Below are positions 12,334-24,789 of a stretch of 64,000 bases of DNA, piece by piece. The stretch covers positions 69,237,707 to 69,301,706 of the forward strand of contig CM046832.1 of assembly GCA_025618425.1 (NCBI GenBank), written 5' to 3'. Both the position numbers and the translations under genes were made by a program. The stretch comes from Heliocidaris tuberculata. Lineage: Eukaryota > Echinodermata > Echinoidea > Camarodonta > Echinometridae. The notes beneath the pieces were generated by a model. The model was given only the letters and a program-made list of their open reading frames with translations, did no database searches and had not been told where the DNA came from. Each line of letters opens with the position of its first letter. The first letter of the stretch is position 1.

Positions 12334-15300
12334 TATTTTGAAGTCTCTGATTCAAGTCAAAGGCCATATTTCCCAAAGCTAAATGATGGGGCAACCACAT
12401 TTCTATTCATTTCATGACCTTGACCACTATTATGTTTCATCTATCAAGAGATTATCCAACTCATGGATAAAAGATCTTCAGTTATCAAAATGCATCACAC
12501 TTTTACAATCCATTTATCATTACCTACAGATTTTCTGTACTTATAATGCCTGAAATGAGCTTTGAAAATGAGTAATTTCACCTTGCTACCTGATTTGCAA
12601 ATAATCCAATGATAAAGAGTAAATGAAGCAAAACCCAGATCTGCCAGATTTCCAAATCCATGGACCTACATCATTCTGAAAAAAATACATTTTTTAGAAC
12701 AGCATTTAGTATTGCAAAAATGTTTTGTTTCATTGTGAGGCTCCAATCAAAATTTGAAAGCCAAGGTTAAATCACTTAGTGGTGAAAAGCTCAGTAAAAC
12801 ATCCGTTTCTGAATCTACTTTTCATATCACTGTTGTTCAAAGTAGGGCATAAGAAATTAGCATTTCAGAAAGTCCATTCGCCCACACTGATGGTAAAATC
12901 TGATCCTTTTTGGAGGTTTCCAAACCAATGGGCAATCTAGTGCATATTTGACTTACTAAATGAAATCAACATTTTAACACTGATAATATTTCAATGATTT
13001 GTTTAACCTTTAACCAAAGTAATTTGCAGGCAAAGTTAGGAAATATTTATTGTTTGCAGTCTTGGATAACTTGAAGGAATATAGGAAACAGCATTTTTAC
13101 CAAATATACAATTCCACAGAAGACTTGAGATGCAGCAATACAACAGAATGTGTCTCATGTCATCCCACCATTAGCATTAATTTTGTGTGAGGAAGAAGTT
13201 CATAAACCTTTTCCATCTTCTTGTACTATTGCTAAGCCTTGAATTAAATCTGTGAATGTAGGAAAACAACCTGAAAGTATAATTACTTTGATGTCCATGA
13301 ATCTTGGTAGGGGAGCTAGACAAGGATTTTAAGAACCAAAATCAAATCAATACCATGTTAAAATGTTTCTCAAAATGAGAGGGTGAGAGAGAAAGGGAGA
13401 GAGAGAGAGAGAAAGAGAGAGAAAGAGAGATATTGGGGAGGGTGAGATGGAAAGATAAAGAACACAAACATGCAGTGATGTGTTTTTTTTAGAGTCCACA
13501 TTATAATGATAGTAATATTTCATAATCAATGCCTATCATAGCAGGTATTACTGTGACCTCTATTATTGGAAGGTTTATAAATTTAGATGTTATTCTAACT
13601 CTAAATTTAAGTCAAAAGACATTCCTCTCCAGAATAGTAATCCAATAACCTAGATTATTGCCACATAGGATGTAAACACTCTGTTTATTAGGTATGCTTT
13701 AATATGTTGTTGTTTTCACCTAACTCTTGAAGTATGTTCCACATACAATGCCAAGATTGTTAGATTAGAAATCGTACTTCCTAAAGGTAAGAGCAGATAG
13801 TCAGGGAGTGATTCTGATTTCAATAATGGACATGGGAACCAGTAGGCCTACTCCCTCCCCTAATCTTCAAACTAACCTCAATTTTCAGTTGCTTATTTTG
13901 GTTTTTAACCTCCCTTCACTGCTGAGAATATTCACTTTAAAATGATTGGACATTTAGGCCTTCAATATATTACAAGAGAATGTCTGATTTGTTTTCTGGT
14001 ATCCAAAATGTTACAAAGTGTGAGATTTTTTGTTCATTATTGTTACTATGGAAACAGAAGTGCATATGCACTTTTGGCAGAAAATAAACCCTGAAGGACC
14101 ATGCTCACAAATATTTCACACTAAACAGCCAGTTATAGAATATGTCTGACATTTAATGCAATACTCTGCTCAGTTATTTCTTTGGCAACAAAGCAAAATA
14201 GCTGATGAGTGGGAAATACTGAAATTTAAGCTGCAGACTATCCATACTTTATAAAGTTATTGGTTTACATCCATGAATAATCAAAAACACTTCCCGTGAG
14301 ATGGAGAGGAATGAGACAGCTACTCATGTAGATGTTATGACTAACAGAGACAAAGAGAGAGAGAGGGGGGGGGGGAGGGGGGAGGGGGGAGGGAGGGGGG
14401 TAATGTGAAGTAAGAGGGGGGGAGGGGTGGGCTACAGACAGAGACAGAGACTGCAAAAGAGAAAGACACAGATGCAGACATATACATTTTTGCACATATA
14501 TCTGTCTGTCAGCACACATGACTGACAGACAGAAATATCGCGAGGAAACACTACAGTACAATACAGTAAGAGAGGAGGGAGGGAGTCACAAAGACTGAGA
14601 GATAGGGAAAGAACGATTGCGAAGGGTGACAAAACGTGAAAGCAGTTCGATATGGCTGGACTATTCTAGGCCTTTTTCTCGTCTTCCAAACCTCAGCACA
14701 GTAAATAGCTGGAGGATATACCAGGAGAACACATTTAAGTGAAGCAGTGAGTGCTTTTGTTTCAGAAGTCAATGACCTCTATACCTCTGCCAAACACTCA
14801 ATCTTTCCATGCATACCCAGACAGAGAACTATCTTAAACTATGTCTTCACAGCATGCCAATCATGTTTGTGAAAACAAACACAATCTCACTTTTTGCTAT
14901 CATCTACATAGTGCACATATCTCATGGAGAATGGTCACATATCATTAAGTGCATCTCAACAGTGCACTCTTCCTAGACTTGGTCTAGACACTTCAAACAA
15001 TGATGAAGCCCTATCTCACAATAAAGAACAACATTCATGTGATATATGTTTTCTAAACATACCAGCAGTGATGCTATCCATCATTAGGGACCAAATATTC
15101 CAATACTCCATCTTAAATGAACACCTTATAGCCATAAAAACTATGATCATGAATAATCCCCTTTTTCACACTACATACAAGTTAAACCAAGGAGTTCTGT
15201 GATAACTCCTTGGTTAAACATACATGTAATCTATCTACCAAGGTAAAATGTTCCAGAATCTCTCCTTGCTTTTCAGTACTGCAGCTTGTGGGTATGGTTG

Positions 15301-16099
15301 TGTAACTTGTGTTGGAAACTTAAGAGTAAATAGATATATGATACTAAATTATATGACTCAATCAACAGCAATTGATATAATTAGCAGAGATAACATGCTT
15401 CTTTACAGCACTTCCTTGTGAACAATATCAAGTATTACAAATATATTTCATCAGTGTGCCTTCAATTCACTACTTCTTGATACTTCTTTTTAAAGGTACG
15501 TACTCCTACTAAAGTACTCTTATCCTAGAAATAGAGGCAGGTGTGAAGAATCTGCCTGATACAGAGGAAATTATGGAAGGCACAAAAAGAGAAATAAATC
15601 AAATTTAAACATATATATCTCTGTGTAAAGACCATCTGTCTACATTGGCCACTCATAGCAGATTTTCTAGCAGAATAAAAGTTGTTAATCCTGTCTAGTA
15701 AGGCGGTCTTTACAGATAAGTTTGAATGTATTTTGCTAGTATGGAGATTGGAAACCATTTTTGTATGCATTTTGGACTCTCAGAGTTCACAAAACCTTTT
15801 CTCCAACCTCTCTCTTCTTGTATGCTTAGTCACCAAAAGTAAAAGGAAATACTTCTGGGAATACCATAACTCTATCATACCCTATCCCAATGTTATGAAG
15901 GTGGCAAGAACAATTTTCTGATGTGACAGTGACTGTTTTCATTTTGATCATTAGCCTGTAAATCAAAGTCTGTGCAAACAGACACATAACCTTGCATTTC
16001 ATCCAAATAAATGATGCTTCATTAAGACAGCACCCCATCACCTCCATGCCTGAATGTGACAGTGTTCTTCAAGAGTGTTCTTTCTTTCTTCCTATTGAT
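12334..16099. other. No gene seen; GA/G microsatellites and a hairpin
   Basis: Non-coding. Purine microsatellites at about 13378-13432 and 14345-14415. A 12-bp perfect hairpin AACCAAGGAGTT...AACTCCTTGGTT lies at 15185-15215 with a 7-base loop. Confidence 0.5.
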
Positions 16100-16103
16100 T
16101 TAA

Positions 16104-16473
16104 AGAGAAGGTTGAGTTGTGGGAGAGGTGAAAAATGATTTTGTCAGCTTTCTCATTCTTTCTAGGTCAGTTTGCAAGAAATGTCCCATGAAAAGATTTC
16201 TCTTTAAATGATGTCAAAATCAAAACATGACGACAAATAGCTGAAATGTACAGGCCGAACATTCATGCCACTTGTGTGCAGTCCCATATACCCATTTTTG
16301 TGTCTAGTACATGTGCTTTTCAGCGAAATTGGGTCTATTTCTTATCACTTTGATGATTACAAAACCTCACAGTATAAAACAATTCTTATGTCTAGACATG
16401 ATCAACCTGTCCCAATTGCTTTGAGTCAGTTTCTTTCAAAATGTAATCGCATGACCAGAACACAACTTTATCT
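16104..16473 (-). mobile_element. TTAA MITE (AGATAAAGTTGAG family), copy B
   Basis: Flanked by TTAA on both sides (16100-16103, 16474-16477). It is the reverse complement of the copy at 61151-61516, with matching blocks throughout (GGTTGAGTTGTGG, AAATAGCTGAAATG, GTGTGCAGTCCCATATACCC, CCAATTGCTTTGAGTCAGTTT). Confidence 0.8.
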
Positions 16474-16477
16474 TTAA

Positions 16478-17082
16478 GTCTTTCTGATTTGGGGCAGGAC
16501 ACACAGGACGGGTTGTTGCTACTGTACCTCCTGTTGACAACCAAGGTGGTTTGCACCTGTGAGTGCGTTTGTGTTTCCTACTTCGTTATTAACTTACAAA
16601 CAGTGGCACAGTATCGCACCCAAAACAAACCAAACCAATAAGGACAAGAATCACAAGGAATTTCCCTTTGTGGGATCATCACACAAGAATCAATTGATCA
16701 CATCTGGACTGCCGCCAGCAATTGAACCCAATAGCCTGGATAATGATCATTTTGTATTGCCCTGTCCTCAAGATCTTTTTATGAAAAGTGTGAATTTCAT
16801 CAAAATAATCACTCTGGACATTCTACATGTATGTGGTCTCCAAACAAAGAATTTTTTATGCTCCCAGAAAAATGGGTACTGTCAGGTATCCAATTTCATG
16901 CAAAAGAATAATCTTGATCCTACCTCTGTCTACCAATACTTGTTCGATATACATGAACAATTATTGAATGTTACAATCATGACTTTGAACTTCAAACTAT
17001 ATTGGCAAATAATACTGGCACATTATCTCAAAAAAATTCTGGCCTTGAGTGGTCACTAACAATTAACATCTTATTAATTATT

Positions 17083-17122
<40 letters not shown>

Positions 17123-17933
17123 CTTCTCTCTCTCTCTATCTCTACCTCTCTGAATTTGTTTAAACAGTCCATCTTTATCTGACTTGTACCATTTTCATAT
17201 TCACTGCCAAAGTAGGCTTAGTCGGGATCAATAGATCCGCTTCTGTAAGACCTGATAGCTTTCATATTACAGCAGCAAGATCTCATCGCATCTGCTATGC
17301 GCATTTGTTTCCACGGTTTCTGCAGTCTCTTCCCTCCCCAACTCCCGCACTATTTATATCGTGCTGAGAAGGCACGCCAAATTTGAGTGAGAACAAACTT
17401 GTTGTACGTAGATTCACCATACTGTCGACTGCAAAATAATTATTCAGATATCGATACGCCTTTTTTTTTTTTTATTATGGATCCTTCGCAATCGATGTTG
17501 ATACACAATTATTTTTTATATCTATGATAAATATAGACCTATGTTCTAAAACGAGGGATAGTAAAAATGATCATTACTTACACTCACCTAGCTGACTTGC
17601 CATTTTTAGCATATACAAGTATCGTAAATATTGCTAATCTCTCCATTTATTGAAAATCAGTAGAAGTGCATCAGCAAGCCGTAATCGTCATCATTAGAGG
17701 CTTTATCAGAGAAATACCATTTATGAATTGACAAAAACAGCAAGATAACGCAGGAATGACACTTCCGGTCAGCATCGACTAGTGCAGACAGCGTTCATAT
17801 TACGGTATTTACGAGTCAACCTATTTCTGGTCAGGGCAAAGTCGGGACTTAACCCTGCTCGAGAAATGGTTTGAGAAGTCGGTTTTTAGTCCTGACTTAA
17901 AGCGGGTTTACCGAAGCTGATCGCTTTCATATT
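16478..17933. other. No confident gene; CT microsatellite
   Basis: A 166-codon open frame (16559-17059, plus) has no recognisable motif and begins without an ATG in good context; it is not called as a gene. A (CT)n tract lies at 17085-17145. Inverted GTCGGGACTTAA / CTTTCATATTA motifs at 17260-17935 appear to belong to the transposon-like region that follows. Confidence 0.4.
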
Positions 17934-18541
17934 AGGGCCATTCTCAGTCACGTGTGTGACCAAAATCCTGAGAAATAGTTAATTTAAAGCTAATTTTCCA
18001 GTATTTGTCTTGTAGTAGAAGTCTCTCATTTTGGATATTTGAATAACAGTCTTACACCCAACATATAGAGAGTAATTATTTTAAATGAGTGTAAATCATT
18101 TTCTTTAAGAGGACAACATTAGGTCGGTCACGTGTGTGACCTCGCATGAAAAAGGGTCTTACTTGTTAGTATTCAAATCTACTTTTCTCATATTTCACTT
18201 GGAGAGCAAGTTTTCACTTTTCATTGCTGTATGATGGGATTGCTCTGAACAGTTTGAAAGCAATTTGAAATAAATTAGTGAGCATTCTTTTCTTTTAGAG
18301 GTGAAAATTGGGTCGGTCACGTGTGTGACCTCTCAAAATACGGTGTTTTTAAATGTCTCTGTAAAAACATTATGGTTGGGAAATGACTGTTTCTTATCAA
18401 AGAAAAGAAAAAAAATTTCATGTAAGAAACTGGTAATATAAAAAAAATCAATAAAATGTCATCTGATTTTCCAGCAATGAGGCAAAATTAGATGGTCACG
18501 TGTGTGACTGAAAGTTTCACTTTACAAATAATGGCCCATTA
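17934..18541. repeat. Four-copy E-box palindrome array in a TIR-bounded segment
   Basis: GGTCACGTGTGTGACC or close variants occur at 17946-17961, 18126-18141, 18315-18330 and 18494-18508, spaced about 180, 189 and 179 bp. The sequence before the copies is also alike (CATTTTCTTTAAGAGG... / CATTCTTTTCTTTTAGAGG...). The whole is bounded by inverted GGGCCATT (17934 side) and AATGGCCC (18531 side), followed outward by inverted CTTTCATATTAG. Each copy contains CACGTG. Confidence 0.65.
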
Positions 18542-18619
18542 TTAGCTTTGGTATCACAGCTTAGTCACCGCTAAGTCCGGACTAAGACCACTTCTACCCC
18601 TAATATGAAAAGGGTATTA

Positions 18620-19460
18620 CATTCATATATCGCTTTCATCTATCAGTATCATTTTCCCTATCTCTTGTTGACATAGCCACATTGCTCTATTCAACAGAAT
18701 TTGACAAACAGGATGACATAATCTGTATCACACATTGGAGTCCCAACTATAGGCTTGGGGGAAAAAAAATTCTTCTCCGACTTTGTGTATATAGGTTTCC
18801 TGCAGAGTTTGCACTTGAAGGCACAGCATGGCCAGACGTGATAATATACCATAATGCCATCAGGCCGACATCACACATGGACGTCACACATGAAACACTG
18901 AGAAGCATGCAAAAAGCATGGTCAGCATAATACATCTATGTAGACCTTTCTTAGACATTCTCCTAATGTATGTAAACATATTCTAGGATATATATCAAAG
19001 AAAACATATAGGCCTATTAAATAAAGAATAGTTTTCAATGATGTAGAACAAAGGGGGGATTGTGGTGTTTGGGAGTTTCATCTGAGGGGCTGGCATACAG
19101 AGCATGGTGTTGGCAAAGGTCATGGGCATAAAATTTCACTAATTTCCACATATTTCGTACCACCCAATGAGAGCAGAATGAAATGATAAAGAAATCCATT
19201 CCAGAGACCATGACATTTTCTTTACAAACTTACATGTCATGATTTATGAACTAGATAACACTGAGCATACAAAAGAGTTGCCAAAAAGACATAATAGCAT
19301 GTTAGGGATCTTGTCATCAAAGGATGATGACGGAATACTGTGAGACAAGATCAGGAGACTGGTAGAGATGAGAAAAGATAACAAGTAAAAGAAAAATAAG
19401 ATAACTAGATATTTTGAAAAGATCAAAATTGCAACAGATACCATGTTTACACATTGATCT
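18620..19460. other. No gene seen
   Basis: Non-coding; short overlapping frames on both strands have no recognisable features. Confidence 0.45.
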
Positions 19461-19463
19461 GGC

Positions 19464-19600
19464 TCTCGGGGTATGACACGACTCTCGTGTCGAACCTGCC
19501 TCAAGATCCCACAGGAGGATGTGATCACATTTATACATGTATTGAATTGGCGAGTTCGACCCGGCTTGCGGATCACAGACTGGAGTAGAATAATGTCACA
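19464..19600. repeat. Hairpin repeat (TTCGACACGA family), left cluster
   Basis: TGACACGACTCTCGTGTCGA forms a tight hairpin at about 19475-19495. The surrounding motif (hairpin, CCTG, GGATCACA/GATCACATTTATACAT) recurs at 21735-21940 on the other side of the non-LTR insertion. Confidence 0.55.
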
Positions 19601-19669
19601 AACATGGTTAAATGGAAAGCCTTCACAAACTGTTTTGCTTTTCCTTTGTTTGTTTTTCTTTTGTTTGTT

Positions 19670-20080
19670 TTTCTCTTATAATTTCTGTTTTTCCTTCTTT
19701 TGCATTCTTTCTTCTATATTTGCTTTTGAATTTCTTCGTTCAATCGTAAGTCTTAATGAATTTCTTTGTCTTTCATTCTTTCATCTTCTCTCTTCTACAG
19801 TTGTTTATGTATTTCTTTGTTTCCTCTTATAATTCCTAATGAATTTCTTTGTTTTTCCTTCTTTCATCTTCTCTCTTCTATATTTGTTTATGTATTTCTT
19901 TGTTTTCACTTATAATTCCCAATGAATTTCTATGTTTTTCCCTCTTTCATCATCTTGCTTTTATTTTTTCTGATGTATTTCTTTCTTTAATCTTTATTCT
20001 TAATGAATTTCATTGTTTTTTATTCTATCTTCTTCCTTTCTTATGTTTTTCTTCTTTTCCTTTTGTTTTCCCTTTCATAA
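19670..20080 (+). repeat. Pyrimidine-rich minisatellite, period about 83 bp
   Basis: AATGAATTTCTTTG or close variants begin at 19755, 19838, 19921 and 20002, so the period is about 81-83 bp. Units share TTTCATCTTCTCTCTTCTA and TGTATTTCTTTGTTTT. Open frames across it (plus, 19473-20184) are low-complexity Phe/Leu/Ser and not genes. Confidence 0.75.
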
Positions 20081-20229
20081 AGGGAAAACAAACTGTGGGG
20101 ACACATTATATTATTACTGTGAGACGTGAAACGACCCTGGGCTCCGATTTCATGTTCATTTTGCTGGAAATATTATGGATATGAAGTGATTGCAAACATG
20201 GACTAGAGAGCAGATACTATTTTACATCA

Positions 20230-21728
20230 CCGGAAGCCATTTCTTGCCAAACTAGCAGTTCTGAGTAAGTTTATCGACTGATTTATTTGATAGCTCGTCG
20301 CCATATGATACTTTCTACAGCCACGGTCCCATCTACATAAATTGATGTTTTGCTTTTTAGCACTACCAATCTAACCTGTTCAATTTAGTGATCGAACTAC
20401 CTCGTTAACTATCCACATTCCTTCTTCATGTCACCGTGTATTACCCCGTCATTCTGCTATTCACATTCACGTTTCAAGCTACCGTTTTGTTATACCCGCA
20501 TTCATCCTTCAAGCTACCGTATTACCCTTTTTGCACGACCACTTTGACATTCCTTTTCCAAGCTACCGTGTTACTCCGTTATTGTGCTACTCACATTACT
20601 CCTTTTGTACTTAAGATCTGGAAAGCAAGACGGTTACGTAACACTAAGCCAAGTACAATGTCAAAGCCCAATCTTAGACGAAGGCCACCCACTTCATCAA
20701 CGAATGATTTATCAGGAGCAGTTAAGTCCGGGTCATCAGCTGACTGTATAGAAATGTCAACTGACACACCCACCGACACACCCACTGACACGCCTCCAGC
20801 TACTTCATTTGATCATCTTCTCCAAAGCTCTGAGTTTATGAAGTGCATTGACCGCGTTGTTCAGGCCGCGGTCCAGCAAGCGATGGAGAAAGAAATGTTA
20901 CGGTTCGTAATATATATATATATTTTGATTATGTTATATCATTCAATGATTTTGTCACACATTAATTATTGTAACATTGCTTGGGCTAATGGGTCTGATT
21001 ACTTCATGACTAGATTATTCATACTCCAGAAAAAAGCAGTTCGTATAATTTCCAATGTGCCATATGATGCCCACTCATTACCAATTTTCAACCAGTTAAA
21101 TATGTTAAATGTATATGATGTAAATATTTTCAATATTGCCATTTTTATGTTCATGTGTTCAAAAGGTCTATTACCGCCTTACATAATTTCAAAATTTTCC
21201 TTAAATTGTAGTATTCATGATTACAAGACTCGTAATGCCTCCAATTTTCATTTGCCCAAAATTAGAACAAATGTTTCCAAAAATTCAATTTTTTTTAAAG
21301 GTCCAGTAGTATGGAACAATATCCCAAACACTTTAAGAAATATTCCTTTTTTGAAGAGTTTTAAAAAATATTTTAAATCCCATCTTGTGAGTATGTATGA
21401 GATTGATTGATTTGATTTGCTCTCTCTCTGTGTTTGCTTCTTTCTTTCTGTTTGACTTTTTTGTGTATCCGATTTACTTGCTTTATGATTTATCTAAGGG
21501 GTCAACGTTTTATAAGGCTAAATGCTCTTTTTGTTGACCCCCCATTCCCATAAAATGTCTCTCGTTTAATTGTTATTGTTGTTTTGTTTTTTTTACTCAT
21601 GTTATCATATTAATCATGTACCTTAAGTTAGTTTTATGTCACAATTTTTATCTCATGTACCATGTATCATAAGTATATGTGTATTTTTTTATGGAGAATG
21701 AAATAAATGAATTGAATTGAATTGAAAT
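20230..21728 (+). mobile_element. Internally deleted non-LTR retrotransposon
   Basis: 5' leader with three TTCAAGCTACCGT-like repeats (20476-20570), an ORF1-like N-terminus, a direct join near 20900 to the C-terminal region of an RT protein, a 3' UTR and a tail of AATTG repeats (21705-21728). Everything between ORF1 N-terminus and RT C-terminus is missing. 5' boundary approximate. Confidence 0.65.
20658..21410 (+). pseudogene. In-frame fusion of ORF1 N-terminus and RT C-terminus
   Basis: From the ATG at 20658, residues 1-80 read MSKPNLRRRPPTSSTNDL..., a basic then Ser/Thr/Pro-rich leader with a TDTP triplet repeat and FDHLLQSSEFMKCIDRVVQA, the start of a likely coiled coil as in ORF1 proteins. 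After about residue 82 it turns into ILSHINYCNIAWA, LFILQKKAVRIISNVPYDAH, IHDYKTRNASNFHLPKIRT and GPVVWNNIPNTLRNIPF, the usual C-terminal blocks of non-LTR RT proteins. The junction at about 20898-20905 keeps the frame open, giving about 250 codons. It lacks endonuclease and catalytic RT, so it cannot move by itself. An accidental open fusion is more likely than a functional protein. Confidence 0.7.
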
Positions 21729-21734
21729 AAATTG

Positions 21735-21940
21735 CCGTGTTCGACACGGCTTTCTGTTTATACATTAAAAAAAAAATTGCCGGGTCTGATACGACTCTCT
21801 GATCAAAACGTACTATTCTGGTGGAGCTAAAAAGGCATGTTTGAATTGAGTCTCGGATCACAATGATCACGTTTATACATCATAAAATTGCCATGTTTGA
21901 CACGACTCTCATGTCGAACCAGTGAGTCGGATCAATATGT
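21735..21940. repeat. Hairpin repeat (TTCGACACGA family), right cluster
   Basis: Repeated units read AAATTGCCGTGTTCGACACG (21727-), AAATTGCCGGGTCTGATACG (21774-) and AAAATTGCCATGTTTGACAC (21883-), followed by GACTCTC..GTCGAACC and GGATCA. Same family as 19464-19600. Confidence 0.6.
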
Positions 21941-24349
21941 AAACACAGTAAGAGTAAAAGACGTACAGGAAAAAGGAGTGTGTAAGAAATGGACAGAAAC
22001 AGAAAAACAAGAGAGAGAGAATGGGAAAGATGGGGAAGAGTGTTGAAAAAGGGAAGAGATGAGGTATTTGAAGCTGAGGAAGCATCATTATGAGAAGACA
22101 AAGGAAAAAAGAGAGGGGGGGGGGGTACAGAGAGCATGAAGGGGGGGGGGGTACAGAGAGCATGAAAGAGAGAGGAGAATCATAACTAATGATCATACTC
22201 AATCACTGTAAGCAGTTAAGAAGGAGTGAGAAAGGAGATCAAGAGAGGGAGAAAATAGGGGAAAGGTGGAAAAAAAAGGGGGGTAACTGATTGGGAGAAC
22301 AAAACAATGACAAAAGCAACATTCAAAGACAGAGGGGGAGGAGAGAGATAGGGGGAGAGGAGAGAGAGAGGGTGAAGTAAAGAAAGAGAGATAAAAGTAA
22401 TGATCACACACGATGTGACTGTAGCTGTCATCACGTGGTTGTACTCCCAGGATGTGGTAATATTGGCACCAAGAGCCCACCTCATGGGAAGATATGAATT
22501 ATGCAGAAACAAAAATTCTCAACATTATTTCAAGCCCTACTCACGCTGTTTGGTGAAATTCATGTTGACCACAGACAGCTAGAGCAACGTAAGTCAGGTT
22601 CACACAGAGGGAGCTAACCTTTAAGTTTCACTTATACGTAGTTTTGAAACTTTAAGTTTACTTGAAGTTCCAGAACCCACAAGTGAGCTTGTAGTTAATG
22701 CCGAAAACCACCAGCAGGGGGGGGGGGGTAGGAGGGGGGAGAGGGGGGTCCTGTCTCATAGTTATGGACCGTGTGGAGCGAATAAACTTTAAGTTTAGCA
22801 AACTAATTGTTAACAATGACCTCTCTGTTCATGTTAACTACGATCGCTTGACTTGTAATCTTAAAACAACCAGCATTGTTGTTTCGGGCCTGTGTGAACC
22901 CTCGTCATAGTTTCGAAACCACGAGTCCTGTATGAACATAGCTATAAACAGAATTGGAACCGCTTTTCACTTTTTTATAACTTGCACTGTAATTATACTA
23001 ACAGACAATTTTGACATATTCAGACAAATATTCTACTCAAGATGGCAGACACACATTACTCACCATCACAAAAAGAAGTCGTAGATGAATGTCTGGAAAT
23101 ACTATCTGACAATTCTTTTTAGAAATTGTGAGTCAAGGCAGTGGTAGATCCATGGGGCACTGGTAGAACACCCCACCCCCCCCCCCCCCCTTATTAACCC
23201 CATCTGGAATACCATCAGTGCACACAAAATATTAACCCCCTTTTTTATTTTAAGACCCAGAAAGGCACATGAAAGTGTGAGAACTCATTTGCTTGTCAGA
23301 GATCTTTCAAGTAGGCCTAAATCATTACCTAAAGGATATTATAGCCTTTTTTTTTTTGCTTGTGTCCTTCCCCTCTTTACCAAAATTCTGAATTCACCTC
23401 AGGGCCAATGAGCCATGTAGTGAATGCTTACAGTACTCATTCAATGAGCTTTTAAATAAAAGATCAAGTCAGATTCTAGATATATTTTTAAATGTATTTT
23501 CAAAACATACAGGTAATTTATTAGCACTCTTTGACAATGAAAGAAATTCATAAAAACATCCTTCAAAAATACAAAAACAAAGTGTCACTAAAATCATACA
23601 TGAATTATAATAGGAAGAGCACTGCAGACAATGACCTGGAGTGAACTATGTTATCACTCTGAAATTGGCAATAATTTGTAACTAATTATTTTGTACTTGC
23701 GGAATCTGGTGCGTAACTATGCCTACAGCTTTCAGAGGGGCTCTCAAATTGTTTGGTAATCCAGGATGTCCCTTTCGTATTTGGCTGTCAATAAAGGAAG
23801 TTGCTAATATAGACAGGACAGGCTTTTGGAGTTATATGACCAAAGGATGGATGGGGCAAAGGGAACGACTTGGTCATTACTACAAAGGATAGGCCTGTGA
23901 CCTAAATACTCACCTCAGAACAGGAAAACCCCCTCACAAAACTAGTTTTTGAAAGCACTGGCATGAATTGAATGAGTATATTGGCAAGAGGATCTCTGGC
24001 ATGTATAATTTGTATCAATTTCTGTGAATAAATAATTATTCACCAGTGTGAAAAGAAGGTTCAGCAGGTTTTACATGTAGGTATAGTGAAGATACCATAA
24101 TTGAACTTTCCACCTTCTTTTGTCTATAAATTTTTCTCCCCTCTTTCTTATCTTATTCCTCCCTCCTTTTTCTATCTCCCCCCCCCCCCTCTCTCTCTCT
24201 CTCTCTCACTTTCAGTTCATTGGGTTTTTTCAGTCTGTTTCTTTTTTTGTTTTGTTTTGTTTGTTCTTGTGGCAAGGTCAAGGGTGGTGACCTATGCTCC
24301 CAATAACAAATGTGAAAAAAATGCAACCAAAATAAAAAGAGAACTAGAA
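21941..24349. other. No gene seen; purine microsatellites and homopolymer tracts
   Basis: GA-rich tracts and G runs at about 22010-22390 (including a direct repeat of GGTACAGAGAGCATGAA at 22120-22165), G run near 22718, C run near 23170-23190, CT tract near 24178-24210. No gene. Confidence 0.5.
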
Positions 24350-24355
24350 TTTATT
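24350..24355 (-). terminator. Candidate poly(A) signal of DMTF1
   Basis: AATAAA on the minus strand, about 160 bp downstream of the candidate DMTF1 stop codon. A single hexamer in AT-rich DNA is weak evidence by itself. Confidence 0.25.
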
Positions 24356-24516
24356 GTAAATTTTTCGAAATTTCCCCTGCTGAATAAGAAGCTTATTATT
24401 AAATGCTGTATGGCAATATTAGGGGGGCTGCAAAAAAGCAGTGTAACCCCCCCCCCCCCCCCACCTGCAAAGTCAGTCATATTTCCACCTGCTGAAAGAC
24501 AAACAATAATTCCAAT

Positions 24517-24789
24517 TCATTTCAAGAGGAAAACCTTTTCCATTGCAACAGTGATGAGACATTTGTTCACAACTATCACAAAACCCTGATGAATAGTTAA
24601 AGCATAAGATAAATTTGGCTGGGGCCTACAGAAAATTGTATCCAATGGCATAACACTCTTTTTAACATCAATCATCATGTTGTTTCGAAGTGAAGAGCCT
24701 TGTGTACTCCTCTCCATTTCTATTTCAGTGCACAAGCTATGTTCTTTTACAAGATCTGCTGGTGGATAGCTGCTATCTTCTGATGCCAC
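24517..24789 (-). CDS. DMTF1: Candidate DMTF1 terminal exon
   Basis: Acceptor TTGTTTTTTGG...TTGAAAG opens a phase-0 frame: VASEDSSYPPADLVKEHSLC, then TEIEMERSTQGSSLRNNMMI, DVKKSVMPLDTIFCRPQPNL and a stop at 24517-24519 after about 90 codons. The MIDVKKSVMPLDTI block aligns with the VIDTESVLPLTTL block near the C-terminus of vertebrate DMTF1, which is the best evidence for the assignment. A polyadenylation-type signal on the same strand (AATAAA, 24350-24355) lies about 160 bp after the stop. The 3' part of the frame may be non-conserved. Confidence 0.42.
   Translation of the reverse strand: MASEDSSYPPADLVKEHSLCTEIEMERSTQGSSLRNNMMIDVKKSVMPLDTIFCRPQPNLSYALTIHQGFVIVVNKCLITVAMEKVFLLK

Noticed and set aside
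16559..17059. 166-codon open frame, plus strand
   Set aside because: No recognisable motif, no ATG start in good context, and composition like surrounding non-coding DNA.
19473..20184. Open frames of 111-119 codons rich in Phe, Leu and Ser
   Set aside because: They translate a pyrimidine minisatellite with an 83-bp period.
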